A stretch of DNA of 34,460 bases from Hyphomicrobiales bacterium (GTDB taxonomy: Bacteria > Pseudomonadota > Alphaproteobacteria > Rhizobiales > Devosiaceae): contig UCAU01000070.1 in assembly GCA_900470445.1 (NCBI GenBank), positions 1-34,460 on the forward strand. The letters run 5' to 3'. Below, in pieces: positions 24,550-32,625 of the stretch (the first letter of the stretch is position 1; each line of letters starts with the position of its first letter). Under the pieces are notes generated by a model. The model was not told the origin of the DNA. It ran no database searches and was given only the letters and a program-made list of their open reading frames with translations. Both the position numbers and the translations under genes were made by a program.

Positions 24550-25989
24550 TCACCTCTTGCTCTCCCATTTGGTTTTGCGCTCGCCGGTCTCGGGGTCTTT
24601 GTAGTCCATCAGGGAGATGCCCTGTTCGGACAGTTCGTTGCGGATGGTGTCGGCTTTGGCGAAGTCGCGGGCGTTGAGGGCGGCGAGGCGGTTTTCTATG
24701 GCGGCGGCGATATGGGGTGGTTCTTCCCAGCCGTCGTCGGAGGTCAGCAGGCTATCGAGGCTGAAGCCGAGGAAGCTGAGGGTAGCGGCGAGGCAATGGC
24801 TGGCGCGGGCATCGTCGCGATTGGCTTTTTTGGCGATGGCGTCGAGCACGACGCTGGCGCGGTGGAAGTTGAGGTCGTCCGCCAGCTCGGCGATGACCGA
24901 GGCGTCGGGGGCGTCGTCATTGGCCAATTCGGCGCCGCGGGCGGCGCGTTGCCAGTCGCGGAGTTTGGTTTCGGCCTCTTCGAGGCGCTTGACCGAGAAG
25001 TCAATGGGCTCGCGATAATGGGTCATCAGCATGGCCAGGCGCAGCACGTCGCCATGCCAGGCGTGGCCGCCCATGGCGCCGGTTTCGAGCAGGTCGTTGA
25101 TGGTGACGAAATTGCCCAGGCTCTTGGACATTTTTTGTCCTTCGACCTGCAGGAACCCATTATGCATCCAGACGCGGGCCATTTCATGCGTGCCATGGGC
25201 GCAGCGGGACTGGGCGATTTCGTTTTCATGGTGCGGGAAGATCAGGTCGAGCCCGCCGCCGTGAATGTCGAAGACTTCACCGAGATAGGCCGCGCTCATG
25301 GCGGAGCATTCGATATGCCAGCCGGGGCGCCCCCTGCCCCATGGGCTTTCCCAGCCGGGCTCTTCGGCGCTGGATTGTTTCCAGAGCACGAAATCCGCGG
25401 GGTTTTTCTTGTGGGCATCGACGGCAATGCGGGCACCGGCCAAATTGTCCTCGAGATTGCGACCGGAGAGCTGGCCGTAATCGGGCATGGATTTGACGTC
25501 GAACAGCACTTCGCCATTGGCCGCATAGGCGTGGCCATTGGAGATGAGGCGCTCGATCAGAGAGACCATGTCAGGCTTACCATCGGGCCTGGGCAGCACG
25601 AAATCGGTGGCGCGGGGCTGATAGGTAGGCTCGAGCGTGCCCAGCGCCCTGACGTCAGCAGCATATTGCTGGCCGGTTTTTTCGGTGACGCGACGGATCG
25701 CTTCGTTCAGCGGCAGCGCGGGGAAATCGCGGGCCGCGCGGGCGTTGATCTTGTCGTCCACGTCCGTGATGTTGCGGACATAGGTGACCTTGCCGGCGCC
25801 ATAGGTGTGGCGCAGCAGGCGGAACAGCAGATCGAACACGATGACCGGCCGCGCATTGCCGATATGGGCGAAGTCATAGACCGTGGGGCCGCAGACATAC
25901 ATGCGCACATTTTCCGCATCCAGGGGAACGAAGGGTTCCTTGGTGCGGGTCAGCGTATTGTAAAGGGTAAGCGGAGTTCCCGAGGTCAT
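24550..25989 (-). CDS. cysS: Cysteinyl-tRNA synthetase
   Basis: A class I aminoacyl-tRNA synthetase that charges tRNA-Cys, cytosolic. The 479 residues are slightly above the 460 typical of E. coli. YVCGPTVYDFAHIGNARP near residue 30 contains the first zinc cysteine and the HIGN form of the HIGH motif. WHIECSAMSA and FPHHENEIAQS provide the other zinc ligands, and KMSKSLGNF is the second ATP motif. The C-terminal helical domain ends in ETGERKTKWES. The ATG at 25989 with GGAAG upstream is preferred to a TTG at 25992. The gene lies first on the minus-strand run but is separated from DUF559-GFA by the repeat pair, so cotranscription is uncertain. Confidence 0.96.
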   Translation of the reverse strand: MTSGTPLTLYNTLTRTKEPFVPLDAENVRMYVCGPTVYDFAHIGNARPVIVFDLLFRLLRHTYGAGKVTYVRNITDVDDKINARAARDFPALPLNEAIRRVTEKTGQQYAADVRALGTLEPTYQPRATDFVLPRPDGKPDMVSLIERLISNGHAYAANGEVLFDVKSMPDYGQLSGRNLEDNLAGARIAVDAHKKNPADFVLWKQSSAEEPGWESPWGRGRPGWHIECSAMSAAYLGEVFDIHGGGLDLIFPHHENEIAQSRCAHGTHEMARVWMHNGFLQVEGQKMSKSLGNFVTINDLLETGAMGGHAWHGDVLRLAMLMTHYREPIDFSVKRLEEAETKLRDWQRAARGAELANDDAPDASVIAELADDLNFHRASVVLDAIAKKANRDDARASHCLAATLSFLGFSLDSLLTSDDGWEEPPHIAAAIENRLAALNARDFAKADTIRNELSEQGISLMDYKDPETGERKTKWESKR

Positions 25990-26096
25990 CAAAAGGCTTC
26001 CTGGCCATGCGGATTTGCGCTGGCAGACGGCTCTTCGGGTATCAGAAAATCAGGATGAAGAAGACCGCGCCGCCAACGAGTGGTTAGCAGGTAATA

Positions 26097-26183
26097 ATGC
26101 AGACGTTAATCTGGATAGCATTGGTCTTCATGGGCGCGACTTTGGCTGTAGTGGTGGCGGCGGTCAAGGGGGAAAGACGATGA
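26097..26183 (+). CDS. Predicted 28-residue single-pass membrane peptide
   Basis: An open frame of 28 codons between cysS and the FAH gene. It begins MQTLIWIALVFMGATLAVVV and ends in a basic tail AAVKGERR, a classic small membrane protein pattern with a positive cytosolic end. AGGT lies 6 bases upstream of the ATG. Its stop is 4 bases from the stop of the convergent FAH gene. Too short for family assignment; short hydrophobic peptides of this kind are common in Hyphomicrobiales. The rest of the 198-base gap holds the cysS leader and no other clear gene. Confidence 0.4.
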   Translation: MQTLIWIALVFMGATLAVVVAAVKGERR

Positions 26184-26187
26184 AGCT

Positions 26188-27186
26188 TTAGAGCAAGACC
26201 ACGGTTTGCACGATATCGCCAAACACGGATTGGCCGTCGCTGCCGATGGCGCCGATGCGGATGGTGTCGTCGAGCTGAAGGAATGGGGTGCGGGCACGGC
26301 CGTATTTGAGCTTTTCGACATTGCGAGCTTCGACAATGCAGGCAAAGCCGATGCCGTTGGGTTTGATGGGTAGGCTTTCCTCATGGGGCTCGGAAATGGT
26401 GCCGCCGCCGATAATGGTGCCGGCGGCTAGGGCGCGGGTGCGGGCGGCTTCGACGATGAGGGCGGCGAAGTCGAAATACATGTCAGAGCCGGCATTGGGC
26501 TGGCCATAAAGCACGCCATTGACCTCGCAACGGACCGGGAGATGCAGGCGATTGTCGCGCCATGCGGCGCCGAGGGCGGCGGGCGTGGTGGCGATGGGGG
26601 CAAAGGACGTGGCGGGCTTGGCATGGAAAAAGCCGAAGCCGTTTTGCAGATCATTGGCCACCAGACGCCGCATCGAGATGTCGTTGCAGATGGTGACGAG
26701 GCGGATGGCGGCGGCGGCTTGCTCTGTTGTGGCGCGCATGGGCACGGCACCGATGATGACGGCGACCTCAGCTTCGAAATCGAGGGCTAGATCGGGTTCG
26801 GGCGTGGTGATGGGCGCGGTGGGGGCCGAGAGCGAGTCGGAACTGCCCTGGTAGAGCACGGGACGATTGGCCAGGTCGGCGTCGCGGGTGCCCTTGAGGG
26901 CGCGAACGCGTTCGGCGTGGTTGAGATAGGCGGCGCCATCGATCCATTGATAGGCGCGGGGCAAAGGAGCCAGGGCGCGATTGGCATCGAAGGGTTGGCC
27001 GGAAATCTGGCCGGCATCGAGTTGGGCGGCAAGGGCGGAGAGGGCCGGCGCGGCTATATCCCAATCGTCGAGCGCAGCCTGCAAAGTGGGCGCGACACGG
27101 CCGGCCGAAACATAGCGGCCACGGTTCTGCGAAAGGACCACGAGCTGACCATCGGGGCGGCCATTGTTCAGCGTGGCTAGATTCAT
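26188..27186 (-). CDS. Fumarylacetoacetate hydrolase (FAH) family protein
   Basis: A 332-residue member of the FAH superfamily, metal-dependent enzymes that hydrate, decarboxylate or hydrolyse keto acids. It starts MNLATLNNGRPDGQLVVLSQ. LDFEAEVAVIIG has the metal-binding acidic pair, CNDISMRRL and the GFGFFHAKPATSFAP segment follow, then GTIIGGGTISEP near the active site, and the C-terminal barrel. It resembles the tyrosine-degradation hydrolase group more than the small decarboxylase group, but no other tyrosine catabolic gene is nearby, so the substrate stays open. The start at 27186 is set by family alignment (GAGAAT lies upstream); the frame extends to 27255 without likeness to the family. 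A TATAAT stands 55 bases before the start. Confidence 0.85.
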   Translation of the reverse strand: MNLATLNNGRPDGQLVVLSQNRGRYVSAGRVAPTLQAALDDWDIAAPALSALAAQLDAGQISGQPFDANRALAPLPRAYQWIDGAAYLNHAERVRALKGTRDADLANRPVLYQGSSDSLSAPTAPITTPEPDLALDFEAEVAVIIGAVPMRATTEQAAAAIRLVTICNDISMRRLVANDLQNGFGFFHAKPATSFAPIATTPAALGAAWRDNRLHLPVRCEVNGVLYGQPNAGSDMYFDFAALIVEAARTRALAAGTIIGGGTISEPHEESLPIKPNGIGFACIVEARNVEKLKYGRARTPFLQLDDTIRIGAIGSDGQSVFGDIVQTVVLL

Positions 27187-27240
27187 CGGTGCATTCTCGC
27201 TGTTGTGTGGCCGGGCTGCGCTATCTCGGCGCCGGTGGAC

Positions 27241-27246
27241 ATTATA
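27241..27246 (-). promoter_or_regulatory. Candidate -10 box for the FAH gene
   Basis: A perfect TATAAT on the minus strand, about 55 bases upstream of the FAH start codon. The expected -35 position holds no good TTGACA match (nearest ATCGCT), so the promoter is only tentative. The divergent DUF2865 gene starts at 27322, so both promoters share a 135-base gap. Confidence 0.35.
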
Positions 27247-27321
27247 CTGTTGCACCCGGCCCTAGCGATGTCTTAAGGGCCGATATTATGCGCGTGTTGC
27301 GGCGCGGACGAGTAGGGCTTG

Positions 27322-28467
27322 ATGGTGAATTTGGGCGGAATGGGCATTCGGACGCTATTGTTGCTGGTTCTAGCGACAGTGGTTTTGGCGCTCGATGTCA
27401 ACATGGCCTATGCCCAATCATCGGCTTGCTCGCGGCTGGACCGGCAATTACGCCAGTTTGACCGCAATGGCGATTTCCAGCAACGGGACGGCAATTCGCA
27501 GGCGGCGCGGCAATTGGCCCGCGACGTGCAGAATGCGGAAAGCCGCTATATCCGCGATGGATGTAACGACGCCGCCAAGGCCGGGCAGACGCTCAGCCCG
27601 CAATGCCAGCAAGTGGCGCGCGAAGTGCTGCGGCTGCGCCGGGATTATGCAGCGGTGTCACAATCGGTGAATTCGGCGGGCGCGGTATCGCAGCAGCGTG
27701 AAGCCATCCTGCAGGAAATGGCGCGTTTTGGCTGCAATGCCGATGGCGGTTCGAACGCTACGTTTTCCAATGAGCGCCAGAATGTGTTCGACCGCATTTT
27801 CGGCACCACTACGGAAGGCGACTTTTCCAACGGCCAGGTGGTGAGCGGTGGCGGATATAATACGGGCTATCGGACGGTACGCACGGTGTGTGTGCGGCTG
27901 AGCGACGGCTATTTCTGGCCGATCAGCTATTCGACCCTGCCCGATTATGTTGGCAATGACATGCGGCAATGCAAAGCCATGTGTCCCAATGAGCAGGTGG
28001 AAATCTACTATTACGACAATCCGGGCCAAGAGCCCGAGCAGATGCGCAACATGTTCAACCAGGCCTATACGGACCTGCCGACGGCGTTCAAATATCGCAA
28101 TGCCATCGACATGAATGCCAGCTGCCGGGTGACCCCGCAATCGGATGGCAAGCTGATCACTGCGACGGCCGATGACGGGCAGACGCGGGCCATGATCGAA
28201 GTGCAGGGGGCGAGCTTCCCGCTGCCACTGCGCGACCCGCGCGGGCAGGTTCCAGTGCCGGCTGTGGTCGAAGCGGTACAGACCGCAAGCCTGGTCGATG
28301 TGCCCCTGCCCCGGCCGCGGCCGGCGGGCCCGGGTGAAACGGTGGCCCGGGTCGTGGCGCCACCGCCGGGGGAAACTCAGCTGCGGCTGGTGCAGTTCGG
28401 CGACAAGGTGGTCAGGGTAGTCGGGCCAGACACGCCGTACGCCCAACCAACGGGAGCAGGCTCTTAA
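27322..28467 (+). CDS. Secreted DUF2865 domain protein
   Basis: A 381-residue exported protein of unknown function. The signal peptide covers about residues 1-31 (MGIRTLLLLVLATVVLALDV then AYAQ as the cleavage site). The mature part starts with a Gln/Arg-rich helical region (about 35-130) with several cysteines. The DUF2865 core follows: YRTVRTVCVRLSDGYFWPIS, CKAMCPNEQVEIYYYDNPGQE, and YTDLPTAFKYRN. The C-terminal 80 residues are proline-rich with PLPRPRPAGPGE. ATG 27322 follows an AGGG; ATG 27340 would also keep the signal peptide. The last 56 bases overlap the 3' end of gltX on the other strand. Such proteins are common in Hyphomicrobiales; no role is known to me. Confidence 0.82.
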   Translation: MVNLGGMGIRTLLLLVLATVVLALDVNMAYAQSSACSRLDRQLRQFDRNGDFQQRDGNSQAARQLARDVQNAESRYIRDGCNDAAKAGQTLSPQCQQVAREVLRLRRDYAAVSQSVNSAGAVSQQREAILQEMARFGCNADGGSNATFSNERQNVFDRIFGTTTEGDFSNGQVVSGGGYNTGYRTVRTVCVRLSDGYFWPISYSTLPDYVGNDMRQCKAMCPNEQVEIYYYDNPGQEPEQMRNMFNQAYTDLPTAFKYRNAIDMNASCRVTPQSDGKLITATADDGQTRAMIEVQGASFPLPLRDPRGQVPVPAVVEAVQTASLVDVPLPRPRPAGPGETVARVVAPPPGETQLRLVQFGDKVVRVVGPDTPYAQPTGAGS

Positions 28468-29737
28468 GCTCGGGGCCATCATGACGGCCGGTTAGTGCCA
28501 GCCGCAGCGGCAGGAAGAGCGGCTTGCCCTTGCGGCCGGTGGCGGCTTTGAGTGCATTGGTCCATTCGCCCCAGGTTTCGAGCGACCACGGCTCGGGCGG
28601 CAGCAGGGCCTTGGCGAGCGCCAGGAAATCGCGATCTTCCTCGGCAATGATGGGCTCGACCGGGCCAAGCACCAGCTTGGACCATTCCACGATATCGTTG
28701 AACTTGTGCAGATTATCGCGCAGCAGCAGCCAGATGGCTTCGCCCTCGAGACCCAGGCTGGTCAGCCGCGGCAAAGCGGCCTCGTAGGGCATGGCGTGCA
28801 GCAGGCGGGCATTGAGATTGTCCAGCTCGACCGGATCGAAGCGCGCGGCGCCATGCGAGATCATGGAGAAATCGAGCTTGGCGGCGATATCGTCCAGCGA
28901 GGCATAGGGTTCGATGGGCAGGCTGGTGCCAGTGAGGCTCGCCATGATGGCAATGGCGAGGGGCTCGTAGCCTTCGGCGCGGAAATCGGACAGCGACTGG
29001 GAGCCGAGGCGCTTGGAGAAGCCCTGCCCTTCGGCGTCGGTCAGCAGGTTGTGGTGGCCAAAAATCGGCACTGGTCCGCCCAAGGCCTCGAAGATTTCAA
29101 TCTGGGTGCCGGTGTTGGAAACGTGGTCCTCGCCGCGGATGACATGGGTGATGCCCAGGTCGATATCGTCGACCACGGAGGGGAGCGTATAGAGATAGGA
29201 GCCGTCTTCGCGCACCAGAACGGGATCGGACATGGAGGCGGTGTTGACGGTCTGGGCGCCCTTGATGAGGTCTTCGAACTGGACGGGGCGGCCATCGAGC
29301 TTGAAGCGCCAATGGGGCTTGCGGCCCTCGGCTTCGAGCTTGGCGCGGTCTTCATCGGTCAGCTTGAGGGCGGCGCGATCGTAGATGGGGGGCTTGCCCA
29401 TGGCGCGGGCGCGGGCACGGCGGCGGCTCAGCTCGTCTTCGGTTTCGTAACAGGGGTAGAGCCGGCCGGCGGCGATGAGGCGATCGCGGGCGGCGTCATA
29501 GAGCTCGGTACGGTCGGACTGGCGGACCAACAGGTCCGGTGTGATGCCGAGCCAGGCGAGATCGGCTTCGATGCCATCGGCAAATTCACGGGTGGAACGG
29601 GCCACATCGGTATCGTCCATGCGCAGCACATAGCGGCCGCCATGGCGCTTGGCGAAGAACCAGTTGAGCATGGCCGGACGGGCATTGCCCAGGTGAATAC
29701 GGCCAGTGGGCGATGGCGCCCAGCGCACGATGGTCAT
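28412..29737 (-). CDS. gltX: Glutamyl-tRNA synthetase
   Basis: Charges tRNA with glutamate, class I synthetase in the cytosol. The 441 residues are shorter than the usual 470-490 of bacterial GltX and match the shorter second copy (GltX2) found in many Alphaproteobacteria, where one copy may handle tRNA-Gln; this is inference. RWAPSPTGRIHLGNARPAML gives the HIGH-equivalent HLGN (15-18). FSKRLGS near residue 243 replaces the KLSKR of the second motif. HVIRGEDHVSNTGTQIEIFE is the tRNA-acceptor-binding segment. It overlaps the nadE stop by 4 bases and is coupled to it. Its last 56 bases overlap the convergent DUF2865 gene. Confidence 0.92.
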   Translation of the reverse strand: MTIVRWAPSPTGRIHLGNARPAMLNWFFAKRHGGRYVLRMDDTDVARSTREFADGIEADLAWLGITPDLLVRQSDRTELYDAARDRLIAAGRLYPCYETEDELSRRRARARAMGKPPIYDRAALKLTDEDRAKLEAEGRKPHWRFKLDGRPVQFEDLIKGAQTVNTASMSDPVLVREDGSYLYTLPSVVDDIDLGITHVIRGEDHVSNTGTQIEIFEALGGPVPIFGHHNLLTDAEGQGFSKRLGSQSLSDFRAEGYEPLAIAIMASLTGTSLPIEPYASLDDIAAKLDFSMISHGAARFDPVELDNLNARLLHAMPYEAALPRLTSLGLEGEAIWLLLRDNLHKFNDIVEWSKLVLGPVEPIIAEEDRDFLALAKALLPPEPWSLETWGEWTNALKAATGRKGKPLFLPLRLALTGRHDGPELKSLLPLVGRTACLARLP

Positions 29738-31401
29738 CCGATGGTCCGGTCCTTGTAGCCGTTGGTAATGGGATATTTGCGGCCCAGCCCGAACGCCTTG
29801 GGCGTGAGCTTGGGACCGGGAGCCGCCTGGCGGCGCTTGTATTCGGCGATGTTGAGCAGGCGTTCGATGCGTTGCACCAAAGCCTCGTCATAGCCCAGGG
29901 CGACGATCTCAGCGATCGACTTTTCTTCCTCGACCATGGCGGTGAGGATGGCGTCGAGCACCGGATAGGGCGGCAGGCTATCCTGATCGGTCTGGTTGGG
30001 GCGCAGCTCGGCCGACGGCGCCTTGGCAATGATGTTCTGCGGGATGACTTCGCCCGCGGGGCCAAGGCAATCGCCGGGAACATGGGCATTGCGCCAGGCG
30101 GCCAGGCGATAGACCTCCATCTTGAACATGTCCTTGAGCGGATTGTAGCCGCCATTCATGTCGCCATAGATGGTGGCGTAGCCGACGCCCATTTCCGACT
30201 TGTTGCCGGTGGTGAGGAGCATGGAGCCCAGCTTGTTGGAGACGGCCATGAGGACGACGCCGCGCATGCGGGACTGGATGTTTTCCTCAGCTAGATCGGC
30301 GGGGCGATCGCCGAAGACCGGGGCCAGCTGCTCGAGCGCCGCATCGACCGGATCGCCGATGGAGACGATATCATAGCGCACGCCGAGGCGGGTGGCGCAG
30401 TCCTTGGCGTCCTTGAGGCTATCCTCGGAGGTGTAGCGATAGGGCAGCATGATGGTGTGGACATTTTCGGGCCCGAAGGCGTCCACGGCCATGGCAGCGA
30501 CCACGGCGCTATCGATGCCGCCTGACAGGCCGAGCACGACCTGCTTGAAGCCGTTCTTGTGCACGTAGTCGCGCAGGCCGAGCACGCAGGCGAGCCAAGG
30601 AGCCTCGTCGGTGGTGGTGAGTTCGGTGACGTGACCATTGGTGCAGGTCCAGCCATCGTCGCCATCGACCCAGTCGGAGACGATGAAATCGGTGGCGAAG
30701 GACTTGCCCTGGAAGACCAGCTTATCGCCGGGCTCGATGGCGAAGGAGGCGCCGTCGAACACCAATTCGTCCTGACCGCCGACCTGGTTGAGATAGAGCA
30801 GCGGCACCCGATCCTCGGCTACGCGGGCGCGGACCAGCTCCTTGCGGATGTGCTGCTTGTTGGTCCAATAGGGCGAGCCATTGGGGCAGAGCAGGATTTC
30901 AGCGCCGCGCTGCACCAGATGCCCGCAGACCCAGGGGTGCCAGATATCTTCGCAGATCGGGATGCCGACCGAGACGCCCTTGATTGTCACCGGCTCCTGC
31001 AGCACGCCGGGGACGAAATAGCGCCGTTCGTAAAAGACATCGTCATTGGGCAATTCGCGCTTGAGGCGGGTGGCGATGATCTCGCCGTTTTCGGCGACGA
31101 CGACGCTGTTGTGCAGGCCCGTCTTGTCGCGCCAGACGGTGGGGAGGATCAGCGCGACACCCGTGCCGGCGGTATCGGCAACCAGATCGCGGGCGGCCTG
31201 CATCGCGTCTTCGACGAATTTGGGCTTGAACAGCAAATCGTCGGGGAAATAGCCGGTGAGGAACAGCTCGGAGAGCAGCAAGATATCGGCTTTAGCGGCG
31301 GTTGCGTCGCTTAGCGCCTGGCGGGCGAGCGCCAGATTGCCGGCGATGTCGCCGACCTTGGGATTGAGCTGGGCAAGCGCAATTCTGAGGCGGTCTGTCA
31401 C
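29734..31401 (-). CDS. nadE: Glutamine-dependent NAD+ synthetase
   Basis: The final step of NAD synthesis: nicotinate adenine dinucleotide plus ATP and glutamine give NAD+. The 555 residues contain two domains. The N-terminal nitrilase-like glutaminase (about 1-265) has the Glu of LLLSELFLTGYFPDD, the Lys of LKRELPNDDVFYERRYFVPG and the Cys of GIPICEDIWHP. The C-terminal synthetase carries the ATP P-loop LGLSGGIDSAVVA, LLTTGNKSEMGVGYATIYGD and NGGYNPLKDMFK. GTG 31401 is taken as the start because VTDRLRIALAQLNPKVGD is the family start; the frame runs upstream to 31464 without family likeness. It shares a 4-base overlap with gltX. Confidence 0.94.
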   Translation of the reverse strand: MTDRLRIALAQLNPKVGDIAGNLALARQALSDATAAKADILLLSELFLTGYFPDDLLFKPKFVEDAMQAARDLVADTAGTGVALILPTVWRDKTGLHNSVVVAENGEIIATRLKRELPNDDVFYERRYFVPGVLQEPVTIKGVSVGIPICEDIWHPWVCGHLVQRGAEILLCPNGSPYWTNKQHIRKELVRARVAEDRVPLLYLNQVGGQDELVFDGASFAIEPGDKLVFQGKSFATDFIVSDWVDGDDGWTCTNGHVTELTTTDEAPWLACVLGLRDYVHKNGFKQVVLGLSGGIDSAVVAAMAVDAFGPENVHTIMLPYRYTSEDSLKDAKDCATRLGVRYDIVSIGDPVDAALEQLAPVFGDRPADLAEENIQSRMRGVVLMAVSNKLGSMLLTTGNKSEMGVGYATIYGDMNGGYNPLKDMFKMEVYRLAAWRNAHVPGDCLGPAGEVIPQNIIAKAPSAELRPNQTDQDSLPPYPVLDAILTAMVEEEKSIAEIVALGYDEALVQRIERLLNIAEYKRRQAAPGPKLTPKAFGLGRKYPITNGYKDRTIG

Positions 31402-31469
31402 GATGATGCTGGCCCGTGTGCTGGGAAAGAAGGTGACGCAGCGGCGCAAACCGCGCGCGGGCAAGACTT

Positions 31470-31499
31470 ATCCGCTCACCCCGGCAAGGGCAAGCGGAT
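31470..31499 (-). terminator. Inverted repeat after the outer-membrane protein gene
   Basis: ATCCGCT (31470-31476) and AGCGGAT (31493-31499) are exact complements around a 16-base loop in the 122-base gap between the outer-membrane protein gene and nadE. No T-run follows on the minus strand. It may end the upstream message or be incidental. Confidence 0.3.
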
Positions 31500-31523
31500 C
31501 AAAGGTTGGAGATCGATGGCGGG

Positions 31524-32435
31524 CTAGAAGCGGCCGGTCAACTCGGCGAGGGCACCGTAGCGCAGCAGAGAGAAGCCGTTGAGCGACTGATCGCTGTAGA
31601 TGTAGCTATCGGGCGTGGATGCCTCCCACCATTTCTGACGGGAACTGCTTGGCCCGTCGAGCAGCCAGGCGCGGCCGCCGACGCGGATCGTTAGATTCTC
31701 GGTGGGGTGAAAGCCGAGCATGATCTGACCACTGGCGCCGTAGAGGGCGCCGCTGGTTTCAGTGCGGGTGCGGTTGACGGTGACGCCCTGAATGACGGTA
31801 TCGGCCATTGGAATTTCGCTACTGGCGCCGTAGCCATAAGCATAGGGGATGGCTGCGACTTCGGCGTCGATATCGAACATTTCGTTGATATCGGCGTGAG
31901 CTGTTACGCCCAGGCGTAGGGAATGAATATTGAGACCATCGTCGTTCAGCACGTCGTAGCGGTTCCGGTCAGGCGATTCCCGATTGTATTGGTAGCCGAC
32001 CAGAGCGCCGAGGCGGAAGGTTTCGTTGCCAAACGGGGTATAGCCGAAATCGGCGCCGGCATAACCGATCTGGCCGCCTTCGAATGGAGAAGGGACGCCA
32101 ACATTGGTTTCGTAGTCGCCGGTTGTGTAGACGGCATAACCGGCCTGACCCTTCACAAAGGTGGATGTGTAGTCATCGTCGATCCGGAAGTGGCCTTCCA
32201 GAATATGACTGCGATCCTTGGTATCGTAGGAGGTGCCGCCGACATTGGCGTTCTGCTCGCCCAGCGAATACCAGTAGCGCAGGCCCGCTTCCATGCGGAG
32301 GGGGTTGTCTTCGCTCTGTCCCCATTCGTTGCCGTAGGAGGGCCGCATATCCGGGAACATTGAGTCGGCGCCCAGAGCGGGCATGGCCGTGCCGAGAGCC
32401 AATATCGCGGCGATGCTGGACAGGGAGCGGTTCAT
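31524..32435 (-). CDS. Outer-membrane beta-barrel protein
   Basis: A 303-residue exported protein. The signal peptide MNRSLSSIAAILALGTAMPA ends in ALGA at about residue 23. The remainder is rich in alternating hydrophobic/polar strands with aromatic girdles: MEAGLRYWYSLGEQ, FVKGQAGYAVYTTGDYE, RLGALVGYQYNRE and NLTIRVGGRAWLLDG. The final strand SLLRYGALAELTGRF ends in phenylalanine, the usual outer-membrane insertion signal. It is more likely a small barrel of the OmpW/omptin-like kind than a trimeric porin, but no named family was recognised. GGAGA precedes ATG 32435, with a hairpin immediately upstream of that site. Confidence 0.75.
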   Translation of the reverse strand: MNRSLSSIAAILALGTAMPALGADSMFPDMRPSYGNEWGQSEDNPLRMEAGLRYWYSLGEQNANVGGTSYDTKDRSHILEGHFRIDDDYTSTFVKGQAGYAVYTTGDYETNVGVPSPFEGGQIGYAGADFGYTPFGNETFRLGALVGYQYNRESPDRNRYDVLNDDGLNIHSLRLGVTAHADINEMFDIDAEVAAIPYAYGYGASSEIPMADTVIQGVTVNRTRTETSGALYGASGQIMLGFHPTENLTIRVGGRAWLLDGPSSSRQKWWEASTPDSYIYSDQSLNGFSLLRYGALAELTGRF

Positions 32436-32446
32436 GACAATCTCCA

Positions 32447-32472
32447 GAACGTGGACCCTTTCTGGGTCGTTC
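32447..32472 (-). promoter_or_regulatory. Hairpin in the leader of the outer-membrane protein gene
   Basis: GAAC (32447-32450) and GTTC (32469-32472) with GACCC (32454-32458) and GGGTC (32464-32468) pair around the loop TTTCT with a 3-base bulge. It directly abuts the Shine-Dalgarno (minus-strand GGAGA, 32441-32445), so it could regulate translation or be a repressor site. The upstream AT-rich stretch (about 32473-32510) should contain the promoter; no clear box was picked. Confidence 0.4.
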
Positions 32473-32568
32473 AGGAAATTTATGGGTCATTAGGGTTAAT
32501 GTTCCGCTAAACGGCGACTGGGGTGTGGGTGGCACAGTAATATGTGGCTCCCGCCACCCCACCCTCAA

Positions 32569-32591
32569 TCCCTCCCCATCAAGGGGAGGGA
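32569..32591 (-). repeat. GC-rich hairpin after the DAHP synthase gene
   Basis: TCCCTCCCC (32569-32577) pairs perfectly with GGGGAGGGA (32583-32591) around ATCAA. It is related to the CCCTCTCCCTCAAGGGG half of the other repeats here, without their variable stem. It lies 35 bases past the DAHP synthase stop, so it may serve as a transcript end. Confidence 0.55.
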
Positions 32592-32625
32592 GGCGCAGAC
32601 TGAGGGCTTACGGTTCGCCCCTGCC

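Noticed and set aside
24433..26058. 541-codon open frame on the plus strand
   Set aside because: Antisense to cysteinyl-tRNA synthetase; it starts in an intergenic repeat and has shadow composition.
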